A stretch of 64,000 bases of DNA from Dromaius novaehollandiae (lineage: Eukaryota; Chordata; Aves; Casuariiformes; Dromaiidae), in contig NC_088099.1 of assembly GCF_036370855.1 (NCBI RefSeq), forward strand, positions 88,413,820-88,477,819. The letters are read 5' to 3'. Below are positions 10,725 to 23,800 of the stretch, one piece after another; within the stretch, counting starts at the first letter, position 1; each line of letters starts with the position of its first letter. Position numbers and translations under genes: made by a program. A model generated the notes under the pieces. That model worked only from the letters and a program-made list of their open reading frames with translations, was not told the DNA's origin and ran no database searches.

Positions 10725-13700
10725 AATCCAAATCATAAATTTATTCTTCCAATCTATTTTCTATGGAATTCTGTTATTTTCCATTAATTTCCTTACCTTC
10801 CTTTATTTTCTCCTGATTTTGCCCCAGATGAGCTTTTTTTTATGAGCACCACTGACATCAATGTAACTAGTCCATCCATATCTGAATCTATCTCTTTGTC
10901 TATGCTTTCTATTAGATCTTTTAGTCAGATTACTTCTTAATACAGCACTTCTTCCTCTTTGCTGATGAAAATTTCCTTGAAAATAAAGACTGTTACAAGG
11001 TAAGTATTTTTTCTGACATTTCCAAGCTGAAATTAACAATAAACAGGGTTTCTAATCAGTCCACTGCACCTTCTACAATTTGGTCAGGTGGCTTGAAAAT
11101 TAGTGTCTGCACCGTTACATTTTTTTCATTTTTTTAAGCTGTCATCAGAAAATGCTGTGAAATTTATCAGTGATCAATGAGGTCTTTGATCTTCCTAGGT
11201 ATTCTGAATCTGGGAACTAAATGTTATTCTATTGTCTTCTTATTTGTCATGAAAATTAACTGCCATTTTATGTGCTGGCTATAATCTTTCTCAGGAGAAT
11301 GAACTGATGAAACTGCAATCTATAATGTACTCTGTACGTCTGGTCACACACTTCAACCTTTTGACTAGTCTGAATTTTGGTCACATGATCATTTCTTGTC
11401 TTCCTTGCTTCCTTTTAAACTCCCCTTTTAGTATAAAATAGGCATTGGATGGTAACCCAGTCAAAACAGAAAATACTGAAAAGGTCCATCTACTGTACTA
11501 TAGTGCTCTATACTAACTGTATGGAGCACTATAACAGCATCATCATCCCTGCAGTGTTTTATGGACTATAGTTTCAATTCCTCACCCATTTGACGAAGAA
11601 TATGATGAGGTGTTTTGTGCTTGCATGAACTTTAGGATTGCATACTAAACTGAACTGGCAAGTCCACTCAAAGCAGGCAGAATTCATTTCTTTTCAAAAA
11701 AGTGCTGTCAGGCTTCTGGTGCTATCAGACCCTCTAATAGCCATCAGTCTAATAATCAGACTAGTCATCTCCTTATATAGTCCATCCAAACTATACAAAC
11801 TCTTAATGAACTAGCACAGAATTGGACTCGGAAGTGAATTACAGGAAGAGTAGATTCATAAATCTCCATACTTAAACAGCACAGAACTGCACTGACTGTT
11901 GGTTGTGTGCTGTGGTGACAGCTGAAAAAAAGTAATATTGCAGGTGCATGATCTTGCCTATTTATTTGGAATAAGGGAGGATTGTCTTGTTCTCTTGCTT
12001 TGACAAGGCCTATATTAGGTGACAGTGTGCTACTCAGGGTTCTCTTTTAATGTAACAACTATAGATATCTCTTGAAGTGTGCTGTTTGAAAAGCTCTCCA
12101 AATCTGAACTTTCACTGTTCAGTTCAAATAAAAGATATGCATTAGGAAAATGTTTTATCAAATGGCTTCTATTGGATACTGTGGAGACAATCAAGATCTG
12201 ATAGTTGACTCTTGACTACATTTGTCCATGGTGCTGTAGCATATCTATAATGTTAGATGGCTCCTTTGGTAGCCATTGCATTGCCTACTTACTATTTTTG
12301 GAGGATTTCATCATATCACCAAATATTTTTATTATAAAAAAAATTTGGAACAGTTTGTCTAATAATTCACACTCTGAGAAATATATGCCATAATATTGTT
12401 ACACTGTTACATAATATATCAAATATTAATTATCACTTTTCTGAGGAACACTAAACTCCTAAACCTTGGTCTCACAGGAATAAATACTTGTCTTAAGATA
12501 CTAAAATGTAGATACCTACAATTTTTTGAGAAAGATTACAGCTACATAAAATGCAAAAGCAGTGTACATGTTTTCTTTGTTTATTAAGATGTGAAATAAG
12601 GAGCAAAATAGCAAGCTCTTCTCTTTGGTGTTGCATGAGTTTACTACTGAAATGCTTCAGCTTATGCTTAATCATATAGTTAGCAAAATTATCAAACAGT
12701 ATCAGCCATTGTATAGCTGATAGAGATTGATGCTTGTGCCCTGCTACGCAAGAGGACTAAAAACAAAGGGACACAAGCCAAAAAATTTGAATTTAGTTGA
12801 GCTGTAGCCAGAAATTATCTTTTTTAAAAAAAGAAGAGTCCCTTATTTCCAAGGTGTAGAGACCATATGACCAAGGGAAACGGTGAGCTATAGGATGTTT
12901 GGCTAATTATGGTAAATATTGCCAGATGTCATGTTTGTGTTGTTAAAAAAACCTCTGCCTTGTCATATGGGTTGTAGTATGTTAGGTTAGGTTAGGACTT
13001 GAGCCTGGACCCCATACCATCCATATTGCCCAAGTTAGCTTAGATCTGTAGTAGGCATGGAAAGGACTAGTCTGAATTCTAGTTTTCCCTGATGGATTTC
13101 TCCCCTGTTATCCATAGTGTGGATGAGGCAAAAGTGAACTTAGTCAGACACAGCTAACAAACATAATGTAGAAATAGGTAATGTGTTCTCTTTCATTTTA
13201 TCCATAGCTTTCCAGTTTTGTCCTAATTGTAACCCCTCACTTGCTTCCTAGATCTCCTGTCTTTATTATCTTTTTAAACTCCTGTTCCCCTGTGCAGACT
13301 GCTGAAAAGCATTTTACTTCCCCAATATAATAATGGGAAAAGAGCCGCAATATCTATATTCAGTGAAAAATGTCCTGTAAGATGTGTTTTAAATTAACAC
13401 ACTATTTCATTTTTCTAGTCAACTGATAGTACTAGACTTTTGGATAAGAGAACGATGAATAACTGATAGTATAGCTGTGTTTAAGGAATTTTAATTTTAT
13501 TAAGGTTAGAAAAACCTGAACAAGAGTCCCTGCTGCAAAGTCTTCTGCCAAGTATAGCACTATAGCAACATCTACCAGTCTTTTCTAGCTTTTTAGTTTA
13601 AAAATAATTATATTTTAATTGCTGTCTTAGATTAATTCTTGGGCATAGTGATGTCAGTTCAAGTTTTGCTACTGACTTCCTTGATAAGGTTTAAATACAT

Positions 13701-16129
13701 GCAATTTTCTGAAGCTGCAATTTCTCATTTCTTTTGTAGGAACCAGGTATGTTGACTTATTAAAATGGAAATAATTTTTTTCAGCCCTCAGGTTTGTGAT
13801 ACACTTTTATGTATATCTGCTTTACACCTACACATGCTTGAAAAAGATATAACAGATGCCATACATTATATGATATTTTTAGTGTGGTTGAATACAATAC
13901 TCCAGATGTTATACATTCTAAAGTGGCTAAAAGAACTCATTAAGACAGATCAACTAGCAAAAAGTAAAGATAAAATGGGAAAATAAAATGAAATACACTG
14001 CATACCTCACTTAATTTTTTTTCTCTGTTTTGATGTTGTTCAGATTAAACATCAGCCTTTCAAACCAGTTTGGTGTATGCCACAGAGAAAAATAAAACTT
14101 GTAGTATAAATCTAAGGATTTTGAACATAGTTAGCAAAGTGAAAAGATAAAGGAAAGGTAAAGAAGAAACAAAATGCAACAAATATTGAATCAAATGGAA
14201 TGTTTGAAGATTTATGGAAGTCCAAAATTATGAGTTTGTGGGGTATCAGAGACTTTCAATACTTCCCAGTCTCCTGAATATCTATCCATACAGGATGTCA
14301 TGCTCACCAATGTAGTGTCCAGCCAGACTTCAGCTGTTCATTCAAGGAGATACTTGTTTTATTTGAAAACCCACTCTGACAAGAATGCTCCTTGGATTTA
14401 GACAAGGAGACATTTCTAACCCCCTCCACACAACCCACATCATTAAAAGGAAAGTGGTTCATTCTCTTTCATTTCTATGCCACCATTTGGCCTTGATGAA
14501 GACAAAAATTTGAGGTTCTGGCCTCTGGAAGTGGATGAATAAGTAGCCAATATACACATTTCTGGATGTCCACAGAACACTGTACAACTTATATTTCATT
14601 TTTTCTCTTCTGTGCCAGTAAAACTATTTTTTCCAGTCTTCACCAACTCAGTTTCTTCATTTCAGTTTTACTGCGTAGCAGCTCTTCTACTTTCATCTTT
14701 TCTGGATTATTTTCCTCAAAACTTCCACTTTTTATTATTATTTGTTCTCCTAAGTTGAAATTGTTTTGGAACATGATGACTTTAACATTTTTCTTGCCAT
14801 CTCATTTTTTGTTTTTCTTCATTTCTCTGTATTTCCCACTGCTCCATATTTGCATTGCTTATTTCAAACAAACTCTTTGTACAGTGGCTTCCACACCAGA
14901 ATGTGATTTTAGCTATACTACTATAATAATAATTAGATAGTATATATTTGCTTTTAATTGAAAAGATGCTCAGCTGTATGCCTATTTTCCAAGCCTTGAT
15001 TTTCATAAACAATCAGAATAAAGATTTTATTGATGAATGCTGTTTACCAACAGTGCAAGTTATCCCCTGCTTTAATAACTGCTGTTATATTACAGTGTCT
15101 GAAAGGACAGGTTAAGTCCAACGTATAAATAGTTGTTAACTCTCATGTTGTACTGTTGTATTCTGTGTAGCAGGAAAGGAACCAAGCAGTCAGTTGCTTG
15201 TAGTGCGCTTTTTGAGCAAGATCATGAATTTCATTTAAAAATTATTTTGTACAGATTATGTCGATCATTTTTATAAAAGGCTTATGTCAACAGCAAGTTG
15301 AAGGTAATTTAAGACACCAGATGGACTAGGGGAAGAAGAACGAAGTATACAGAGAACAATGACCTAGAGTGTCTTTACCAAACTTCTTATTTAATTCTTT
15401 TTTTTGACATTTGCAATCTATTTTGCTTTTATCCTGTAGACAAGTCCTAAGAAAAATGGGACAGGGAAAACATTTAACATTATAAATTATGGTTTTGGTT
15501 TTTTGAGTGTCCGAAAAAAGCGTCAAGACCCATAATTAATAAGAAAAGGCTCGGGAGCATCATATTTCAGTGTTTTGTTCTGAAGTGCTGAGGCATTGCT
15601 GACCAGATTGGCTTGGGCTGTAGCTAGGCCTCTTGCTGGAGATTTTAGTCTAATTCTTCTGTTGTTGGTATTCACTTCTTGCTTCCCATCATGACAAGGC
15701 TGGTTTCCAAGGGAAACTTGCGAAGGTGATGTTAAGTTCACAGAGAAGGTTGTCAAGATGTGTAGCAGTGAAATGTCAGTGAGGCTTAAGTAGTAAATTA
15801 ATCGTTTAATCCAACAGCTCCTGTCCTCATTAGGGAGAAAACTAGCTTTGCTTTTTACATCTCGAGGTTAAAAAGAGAAATTGTTCCATAGTTGCTGAAA
15901 CTTTCTGAAGGAGACTCGCTAATAAGTTTTTTTGATCAAGCCTGTGTGTTGTGCATATCAAATTGAAAACTGAGTTCTCTGCTGAAATTTTTGTATATGC
16001 AAAGCCACTAAATCTCATACTTCCCCTTATCATTCACCTTTAGCCTTTGAAACTTTATGCCTTCCACCTCTGGAAATCTAGCTCACCCCTTTGCTGGAAA
16101 ACCTAGTAACTAGTGAAAGAAGATGCGAT
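10725..16129. other. Unassigned AT-rich sequence
   Basis: No supported gene or clear repeat. It contains a short hairpin at 11499-11533, a three-unit TTAGG run at 12982-12996 (too short to be telomeric), and several ORFs of 60-124 codons without domains. The minus-strand frame at 15523-15756 has a balanced amino-acid composition but no recognised family; it is discussed under the findings. Confidence 0.5.
11499..11533. repeat. Short hairpin with 14-bp arms
   Basis: TATAGTGCTCTATA at 11499-11512 pairs with TATGGAGCACTATA at 11520-11533, with one G-T type mismatch and a 7-nt loop. It is compact, and no larger precursor-like stem is visible around it. Confidence 0.6.
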
Positions 16130-16179
16130 GCAATAGGAAACGCCGAGGGTACACATTCACTGAAACTGATGAAGCTGAA

Positions 16180-16335
16180 CAGAAATGGGGAAAAAGAGAG
16201 ATGAAAGAACAAACTGAACATACAGGAGCCAAGTAATGAGGAAAAGAAGAGAGACAAAGAGAGAGAGAAAGGGGGAGAGAGGAAATGACTTCGGTAAAAG
16301 AGAAAGGAAGGAAAAAAAGAGAAGAAAGTGAAGGA
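16180..16335. repeat. Purine-rich low-complexity tract
   Basis: The plus strand is almost entirely A and G with GAGA and GGAA motifs. The overlapping minus-strand frames (Ser/Leu/Phe/Pro-rich, up to 113 codons) are a consequence of the tract and not genes. Confidence 0.85.
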
Positions 16336-19300
16336 GCTTCCCTAAAGAGCAAAGTAGAAATGATAAAGAGGTAAACAAGCAATATATTCTGTATTCTTTA
16401 AACTTAATATCAAATATAAGTGTAATATTATTCCATTCGAAAGAAGTAAACCTTTGACTAAACCAATAATATACCTGAAGATACTGCTTTAAATTCAATG
16501 AGGTTGGCTTAAAAATACTGAAATAGTGATACGTGCACAGGAAGATTCATTACATTGTGTAGAATAGTACACAAATGTGGCTATTCTGTTTCTAGTACAC
16601 AAACACAAACATCGATGTTAAACATGTTTACAAATATTCATTTTAATATATGCAAAATTAGTTCATTTTTATTATGCACTCTACTTGTTTCTGAGGTACT
16701 GCATGGCATGTAAATTTGTACTGTGTTCAGTACTTTCATACCCAAATTGTGCCTTTGGTTTTCAATTCAAATCTGATTCTTACCTTTTTTTTATTACCAT
16801 AAGTGTTCTGGTTACACACAATTTCAGAAATGGAGCCCAAGCAATTAAATGTTAGATATGGACCTCAGTCCAGCTTTAGACCACATTACAGGTTAGAAGA
16901 GCAGAGGCCCAGTCTGACCATGGTTCACTGTTTAATATTTGTGATTGTCACTTCTTTTCAGTACAAGTAATTTTTTTTGACAGTGACCCTCATATGCTAT
17001 TTTTATAGCCTGTTTGCTTCACAATTGTTTTCAATAAATGTTCTTGGGACCAGGATTGTCTTTTCCATGGACTTTTTAGGCCTGAATTTTAGATCTAAAT
17101 TCTAGACCTAGAGATCATTGCAGTTTAGGCCTAAATTCCACTGCCTTCATTTATGTCTGAAATAATAAGCATTAGTTAGCATCAGTTTCCAGTACTCTAG
17201 AGGGCTATGTACACAGTGAAAGAAATCCCTATGTAAAGATTGGTTTAAGTGACTAGCCCTTCATTTCATAAAAATTATGGGGCAAGAAAGGGATGACTTG
17301 CAAATATTATAGGTGTTCACAAGGATGCCAGCCATTCTCTTTCTGCTGCCCCCACAACAGGAGGTGACTGCTTGCCTGGACACAGCTGAGCACTTCACTC
17401 AGGAGGGGTCTGAACTGCAGCCAACTCGAATACCAAAAATACCGTGCTGTGCTTTTCAGCAGAGAACTGATGGAGGTAAATGTATCTTTTGATCTTGTAC
17501 TGGATTAAGTCCCATGCATTAATTTAGGTACTTGTATGCTTATTTTTGCTTTAATCAAATTTATACTTCCAACTGTTTTTGGGGGGTTTTAGCTTTTGGT
17601 TCTGATTTCCAGGTTGTGTTATTTTTGTTTTGTTGTTATTATTGATTTTCTTTTAGACAGTCAAGATTTCACCAGAGATTAAATACAAACTTTAAAGCAT
17701 TTTTTAAATAAAAATATTAACTTTTAATTATGCCTGCTTAATTTTAATTTTCCTCTTATTCTTTTTTAAATCCTCCAAATAGCTTATGACAACTCAGTTT
17801 ATTGTTAACCATAATAGTCATATATTACAATGAAGATGTAAGTTGGATAAAGTGGGGAATTCTCTTCTACACAGGAAATGGTTTTGCCTTTTTTGATATC
17901 CACAGTATTGCATAGTTGCTGGAGAAAATGACAGAAAATCAGAGTTTTTTCCCCTTTTATGTTTGCCACCCTATCAATATTTGAGACCCAGTAAGTCGAA
18001 TGTGATTTTCGATGACAAAATAAACTAGTGTGAGTGAGGATTGGTGTCAATCAATGCAGCATGGTAGTGTAGCATATTCTCAAGTTTCTTCGTGGTATAT
18101 GAGGGAAAAAAATTATGTAAAGAACTATTGCTATTATTTTCTCAGTGTTTGCTTGCAGTCAAGCCCAGTGGGCATTTTTTTTTTTTTTTCAGACTATGCT
18201 CTCACAATGAACATATCTTGAGAAATGTGGAACTGCTGATATGACTATTACCAACAGTGGGATAAAAACAGTTAATTCCTATTACCAAATAAAGGGAGAT
18301 TAATCTAGAAAAGGTTAATGCATGATAATTCTTGAAACACTCTCATAAAGAACACTAGATGAATCAAAGAAAATGCTTAGGCTTGAGCTGAAATAGCACA
18401 GGGACAGTAATTAGCCTGACTTCTATAGGTGGTTTCTTTTGTATATCTGATCAAGACGTTTAATAAAAAACTTGGATGCTGATATTATTTATAAGTGGTG
18501 TCTGCATGTGTAGGCTTAGAGGGCACTGGAATTGATTTCTTTTTTGAAGAATTTTAGTACAGTTTTTCAGTCCTGGAAATTTATGAGTGTCTATACTTAA
18601 CATATGATTTAAGAAATTGATTTTCTTCCTTTAAATTTAATTGTATAGAACAAAAAGGTAGATTACGTAAAAGCAGCTTTAAAACAAGATTTTCCTTATA
18701 TGAAGTTGTACTTTTGAGAAATGAGTTGGAATCATGCTTATGGCAAATCCAATTTAGAATTTGGTGAATTTAACATTTTTATTGAAACTCATAAAAATGT
18801 AAAATTTTATATACTTTGACAATAACATGTGTCTTCAATACTTTTCACCAATGTCAGAAAAAGCTAATGTGCGTTTAATGTATTATATACATACAAACTT
18901 ATAAAACTTCATTTTTTTTATCATGCATTCTGTAACTTAACTATAATTTCAGGTTTATGAAATAAAGGCTTGCACTACATTTTTATTATTTGATCATTTT
19001 TTTAAAAAAGGGAGTAAATTAATCATGGCAGAATGAAATGAAGGAAAAATCTTTTCTAATTCATCTAATAGGAATTATCAGGTATAGGATCATGGTTTTT
19101 GAAGTCAGAAGTTTTTTTTTCCTTCTAATTTTTAAAGTTTCCTGAAATGCCTTTAAAATTAAATATATTCCACTGTTTGAAGCAGTTCAAGAGAATTGGG
19201 ATTGATCTTTTATGCTTAAACTCTTTAGAATAATTGGAATGTTTGCTCAATATTCAGTTATGTCACAGGTATGAATAACAACGGTAGCTTGGGCTGTTGA

Positions 19301-20811
19301 CTTCAGCAAAAGCCTGCTGTTCATTTTGCAATAATAAAGTATTCTCATCAGTATTGTATTTGGCCAGGGTTATTTTTAATTACATTAGTTATTTCAACAA
19401 ATATTTACTGTTAGTAGAGTTTTGTTTCTTTTTATTATTAATTCAATGTATAATAATATTTTTATTATTAATATCAAATGTATATGGGGAGTTTTCTTGC
19501 ATTTTTTTATATACGCATTATCCTAATTATTTAATGCTAAATCAATGGCTGTGTGAATAAGAGAAAAACTAGGCTGAAGGTATGACAAGTGAGAGGATGT
19601 TGTTTTTCATGCTTGCTAAAGATGCAGTATATATTGCCAAAATGATTGTTGATGGACCAACAATGTTCCCTCACATTTTTAGCAACTCACATTTCTTAAA
19701 AAAAAAAAATCAACAGAAGACCCTGAACTAGTCACTGAACTGAAACAACACCTCTGATTTTAAGAACAGTTTCTACACTTCCTAATTAAAGCAAAAATTC
19801 CTTTAAAAATATTAGCTGCTGATAATCCTTCCAATTCAAGACCTCCATAGAAAATTAAAATGATTGAATGTTCTTTTTTTCGTATATTTGAACTTCAGAT
19901 AAACAATTTTAAAACTTTTTTGTCCTTGGACAAGTGTACATCTTACATGCACATTTTCTTGGGAAAACAAATAAATACTTAGAGCTGTAGAGGAATTAAA
20001 TTAATCCTGTTCTAACACTAGGCATCAACTTGTCTTGCAGGAATTCAGCTGTGAGACTTGATTCTCAGTTCATGTGGTCTAAAGATTGCTCTATCCCTGT
20101 TGGTGTCCTTGTTATTTCCCCTAGCATTTAATTTGATGTAGGTATATTTTTAGTGTTCAGAATGACTTATTTTATCAATCCCTTCAATATTACAACAGTT
20201 AAATCTTAATATTTTGCATCTTTGCCACCTTCCCTTTGCTTGTACTCCTTTTCAGTTTATCTCAATTTCTTGCTCTCTCTTCTGTGCTCTCTCATGCTTT
20301 TATTTTGACTTATTTTGACTACCCATCTTCACAAATTATCATCATAGATTTTAGTATCCCTCAGTCATGTTCTGGTCATAGCTTACATTACATTTGTCTT
20401 TGTTGCCTGATTTAACAGACATTTTAGAGCAATGTATCTAAATACTGAAGACACAGAGGAGCACAAATACTATTTGAAAGAAGAGTGAGTATATACTTTT
20501 TCATGAAGATGCTCTGTAGATGTTTTGAAAGGAAAAAAATAACGAAAATCCTAAAACAACTAAGTAAAAAGTTAATAGATACAGATAGTGAAAACTATTG
20601 GATTAAGCTCCATTATGGGACAATTCACCCCCCCAGAGTAATCATTGTTTCATTTTTCTAACTGTAACTGTGTTCTCCTTACAGCACAGAAACTAGAAAC
20701 TTACTGTGGGAGGGGAAGTTGAAGGAAGTTACAGGTAGCTTCACAAATATGGAGGAAGAGATTTAGGATTATATACTAAATGCTTCCAAACACTAAGTAT
20801 TTTTGTTCTCA
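16336..20811. other. Unassigned AT-rich sequence
   Basis: Nothing recognisable apart from low-complexity tracts, including a T15 run at 18175-18189 followed by CAG, which resembles a splice acceptor but lacks an associated exon. A degenerate local repetition ('ttaggcctgaatttta' near 17078 and 'ttaggcctaaattcc' near 17124) is present. Confidence 0.5.
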
Positions 20812-20880
20812 GGCTTTTGCCTTTTTTGCCTTTCCTTCTTTCCCCATCTATCTTCCTTTCCTGCATCCCTAGTTTCTACT
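20812..20880. repeat. Pyrimidine-rich low-complexity tract
   Basis: A run of CT-rich sequence with 'cctttccttctttcccc'-like content. It produces overlapping Leu/Phe/Ser-rich frames on the plus strand (20803-21131) that are not credible proteins. Confidence 0.7.
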
Positions 20881-23800
20881 TGCACACACTTTGTTCTTGT
20901 CTTCCAGTGTTACTTAGCTTTCTGTCTCTATCTCATTCCTGTAAATTTTATTTTCTTACCTCTTTATGTTCCCAGGTCTCTTTTCCAGTTTATTTTCTTC
21001 AGAAGTATCAGCAACCTCCTTGTGTCATACTGATTTTGAAAAGTACATGGCCTGTGTTTTGGAAAAAGGAGGAAAAAAACCCCTCATTTACATGCTTTTT
21101 ACTATTTTTAAATTTTTTCTTTATATGGTAATGCATAGTGAGATTGAGGTCAATATGCTCTGGGTTCTTGCTTTTTTTGCTGATTTATATTTATTCAAGT
21201 AATATTTAGGCATTTCTTCTCTATCTTGGAGAAAAACATCTGAGTTTACTTTCCGAAAAGCTAGGTGTGTGCTTTTCTCTTTTAAAAGAGTGACACACAC
21301 ATTATGGATTACAAAAATGCTAATTACTTCAGTATAATTGGAACTACTGATTGTAACTAGGCTTCTTCAAAAGCCTTGCTTCTTCAGAAGAAAATAAAAG
21401 AACATTCTAACCGTGATTGTTTTAAAATGATGCAGGCTGCCTGTGATTGTAACTGATATGTCTTTAGTATTGAAATTACCTCAGATTATTCTGTATCTCA
21501 TATTGCCTTCATACCAGAGGTGAACTTCCATAATTGATGATGAAAAGTAACCTAAAATTATTCAAGGTACTTTAAAAAATATATTAACAATTCCTACAGG
21601 AAAATGTGTTTGCAAGCTGCTCATTCATACAGAACAATATTTACATAAAGTAATCTTATTCTTTGGGGAATTTGAAATAATTCACTTTTCTGGTGTTTTA
21701 ACATAACTAGACAAAGAGATGTAATGGAACTAAATCAGGTGTGTGGAATAGGAGAGGAATTGGAATGATCATTTGAGAATTACTACAGAGCATAATGATA
21801 CGAATTATTCCTAAAATACTAAATATTGTGTAATGCATGACTGAGCCCAGATAATACATGACCAATACTGCACCAAGATCCACTGCTGAGGATCTAAGCT
21901 GAACATAAGCTTTTACCAAGAGGGAATGAGTTTCAGTTCCCAGCACTGAATAATACATCTTATTACCTGTCTGTGAGGTCTTTCCTTGTAGAATGGTTTA
22001 ACAATTGGGAAAATTGAGTCAAATAATGAGGGGTTGAAAACTTTCCTGTTTAAAATGGTGTGAACGAGTGCCTCTTCTCTACTCCTTCTGCACAGTCTTT
22101 GTTCTTGCCAAAATAGCTTTTACCTTTCCCCAAACGGAACCATTCTCACTAGCTATTATTGTATATTCTTTCTGCGTACTTTTCCCCTCTTGAAATACCA
22201 ATGGAATTTCAGCCGAGCTTCTGTCTTGACTCACATAGTATTCACACTCAAGGGAAAGGTATCACATTCCTGAAATGCTGGAAGTACAAGGGTAAGTGGA
22301 AAGGTAGCTACATATGTCAATAGTTGCATATGAAAACATGTCCTTCCATCTTGAACACACAGAGACTTTTAGGGCTTGAACTTTCAAGATGTTGAGCACT
22401 GTGATTCTGATCCAGTGAAAAAATTAAGAATAAGTTTAACTGTGAACATATGAGAAATAAAATTAGAACAGGGCAACATGAATGTATTGTAAATTAGTTT
22501 TTAAGGGTTTACTTGTATTAGAGTTCAGCATCTTCCCGAACCAAGTAAGACTTGGCATCTTGCCAACGGCAGCTTGCCTTCCACTACTCGCAAAAGGAGA
22601 CCTTCCTGTGTTTCCTTTCTTTAAAGGGAAACCTTTCTTTAAAGGAAAGGGTGAGGAAGCTATGGTGTGTTCCAAAAGGCCCTATGGTCTGAGCAATCTG
22701 GAGCAAAGGCTTTCTGGATTTATTTCTAAATTCATCTGTTCTGCAGTTTGAGACAGTCATGATAATCAGCTAAACCCAGTAGTACTGAGAAACAAGTTGC
22801 AGTACATTACTGAAGTATCTTGCTGCCACAGTAGAGTCTAAATGTTGTCTTTGACTGTTTATGTTCTTTCTGAAGAAACTGTAACATAATATGCTGGTTT
22901 CATGCAATAATTAGGTCCATAAAAGTTTGAGGAGAAAAGAAATAAAAGTCGGTTTTGTTTGGTTTTCACGAAATGAAAATACTCATTGAAGGATCATGGA
23001 GACCACTTATTTGAGAAATGTAGAAAATGAAAAATGAATTTTACTGAGTAGATTTAATAATGAAAGTAAAAATATTTCCTACTTATAATGAAGTGGACAT
23101 TTCCACTGGTTCATACTAGTGTCCAGATCAGCTGAGAGAATAATTTTCTTAGGCCCAGCTGCTTTCTAACCATGCGGTCTATTTAGAGATATAGATATTT
23201 TATTATGCTTATAAATTCAATGAAGAAATATGTATGAAGAGCAATACACATTCAGAATATTCAGAGGTAAATCACTTAGAAGGCACAATTGATCTGGAAC
23301 AAAACTATCATCTGTGGGCCTAAAAATGAACATAAAATGAAATCAATTTGTATGCCCATTTCTTCACCCCAGATATTAAATAAATAAATCAAAATTAAAA
23401 TCTGAAATAAAACAATCCCTTCTACTTCATTGAAAATGCTTAGGACAGTTCAACTGTTCAGTCCCTCCCTCCCTCCTTGAGTGAGATAAACATATCTCAG
23501 GTTTACTCTGCAAATAGTAATACTACTGTTAATCTTTAATTGTATTCTGTGCTGCTAAAGGATCAAGTATTCTTAGAGGAGGTTAATGAAAAAGGAAGAA
23601 TGACAATGATAAGTAGTAACACTTATAAGTATTAATAAACAGAGTATTTATTTCCAGTGATGTTTCATGGGAGTTCTTTTATGATGGAAGATGGTATCTA
23701 TTTTGTTTAGCCAAACTATATCTTTAAAAACTCTCTTTTCTGCAAATAACATAATTGGGGAGTAACTAAGCTTGTTTTTATCACTGAGCATTTTTATATT

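Noticed and set aside
12982-12996. Three TTAGG units as an interstitial telomeric repeat
   Set aside because: Vertebrate telomeres are TTAGGG; three TTAGG units are within chance expectation.
14566-14940. 124-codon plus-strand frame rich in Phe, Ser and Leu
   Set aside because: Pyrimidine-rich sequence, no domain, no gene context; a chance frame.
16110-16498. Overlapping 90- and 113-codon minus-strand frames
   Set aside because: Both arise from the GA-rich tract at 16180-16335; two frames are open at once, as expected for low-complexity DNA.
18175-18192. Polypyrimidine tract followed by CAG as a splice acceptor
   Set aside because: No open exon with a plausible donor follows; T runs before AG are common in this AT-rich DNA.
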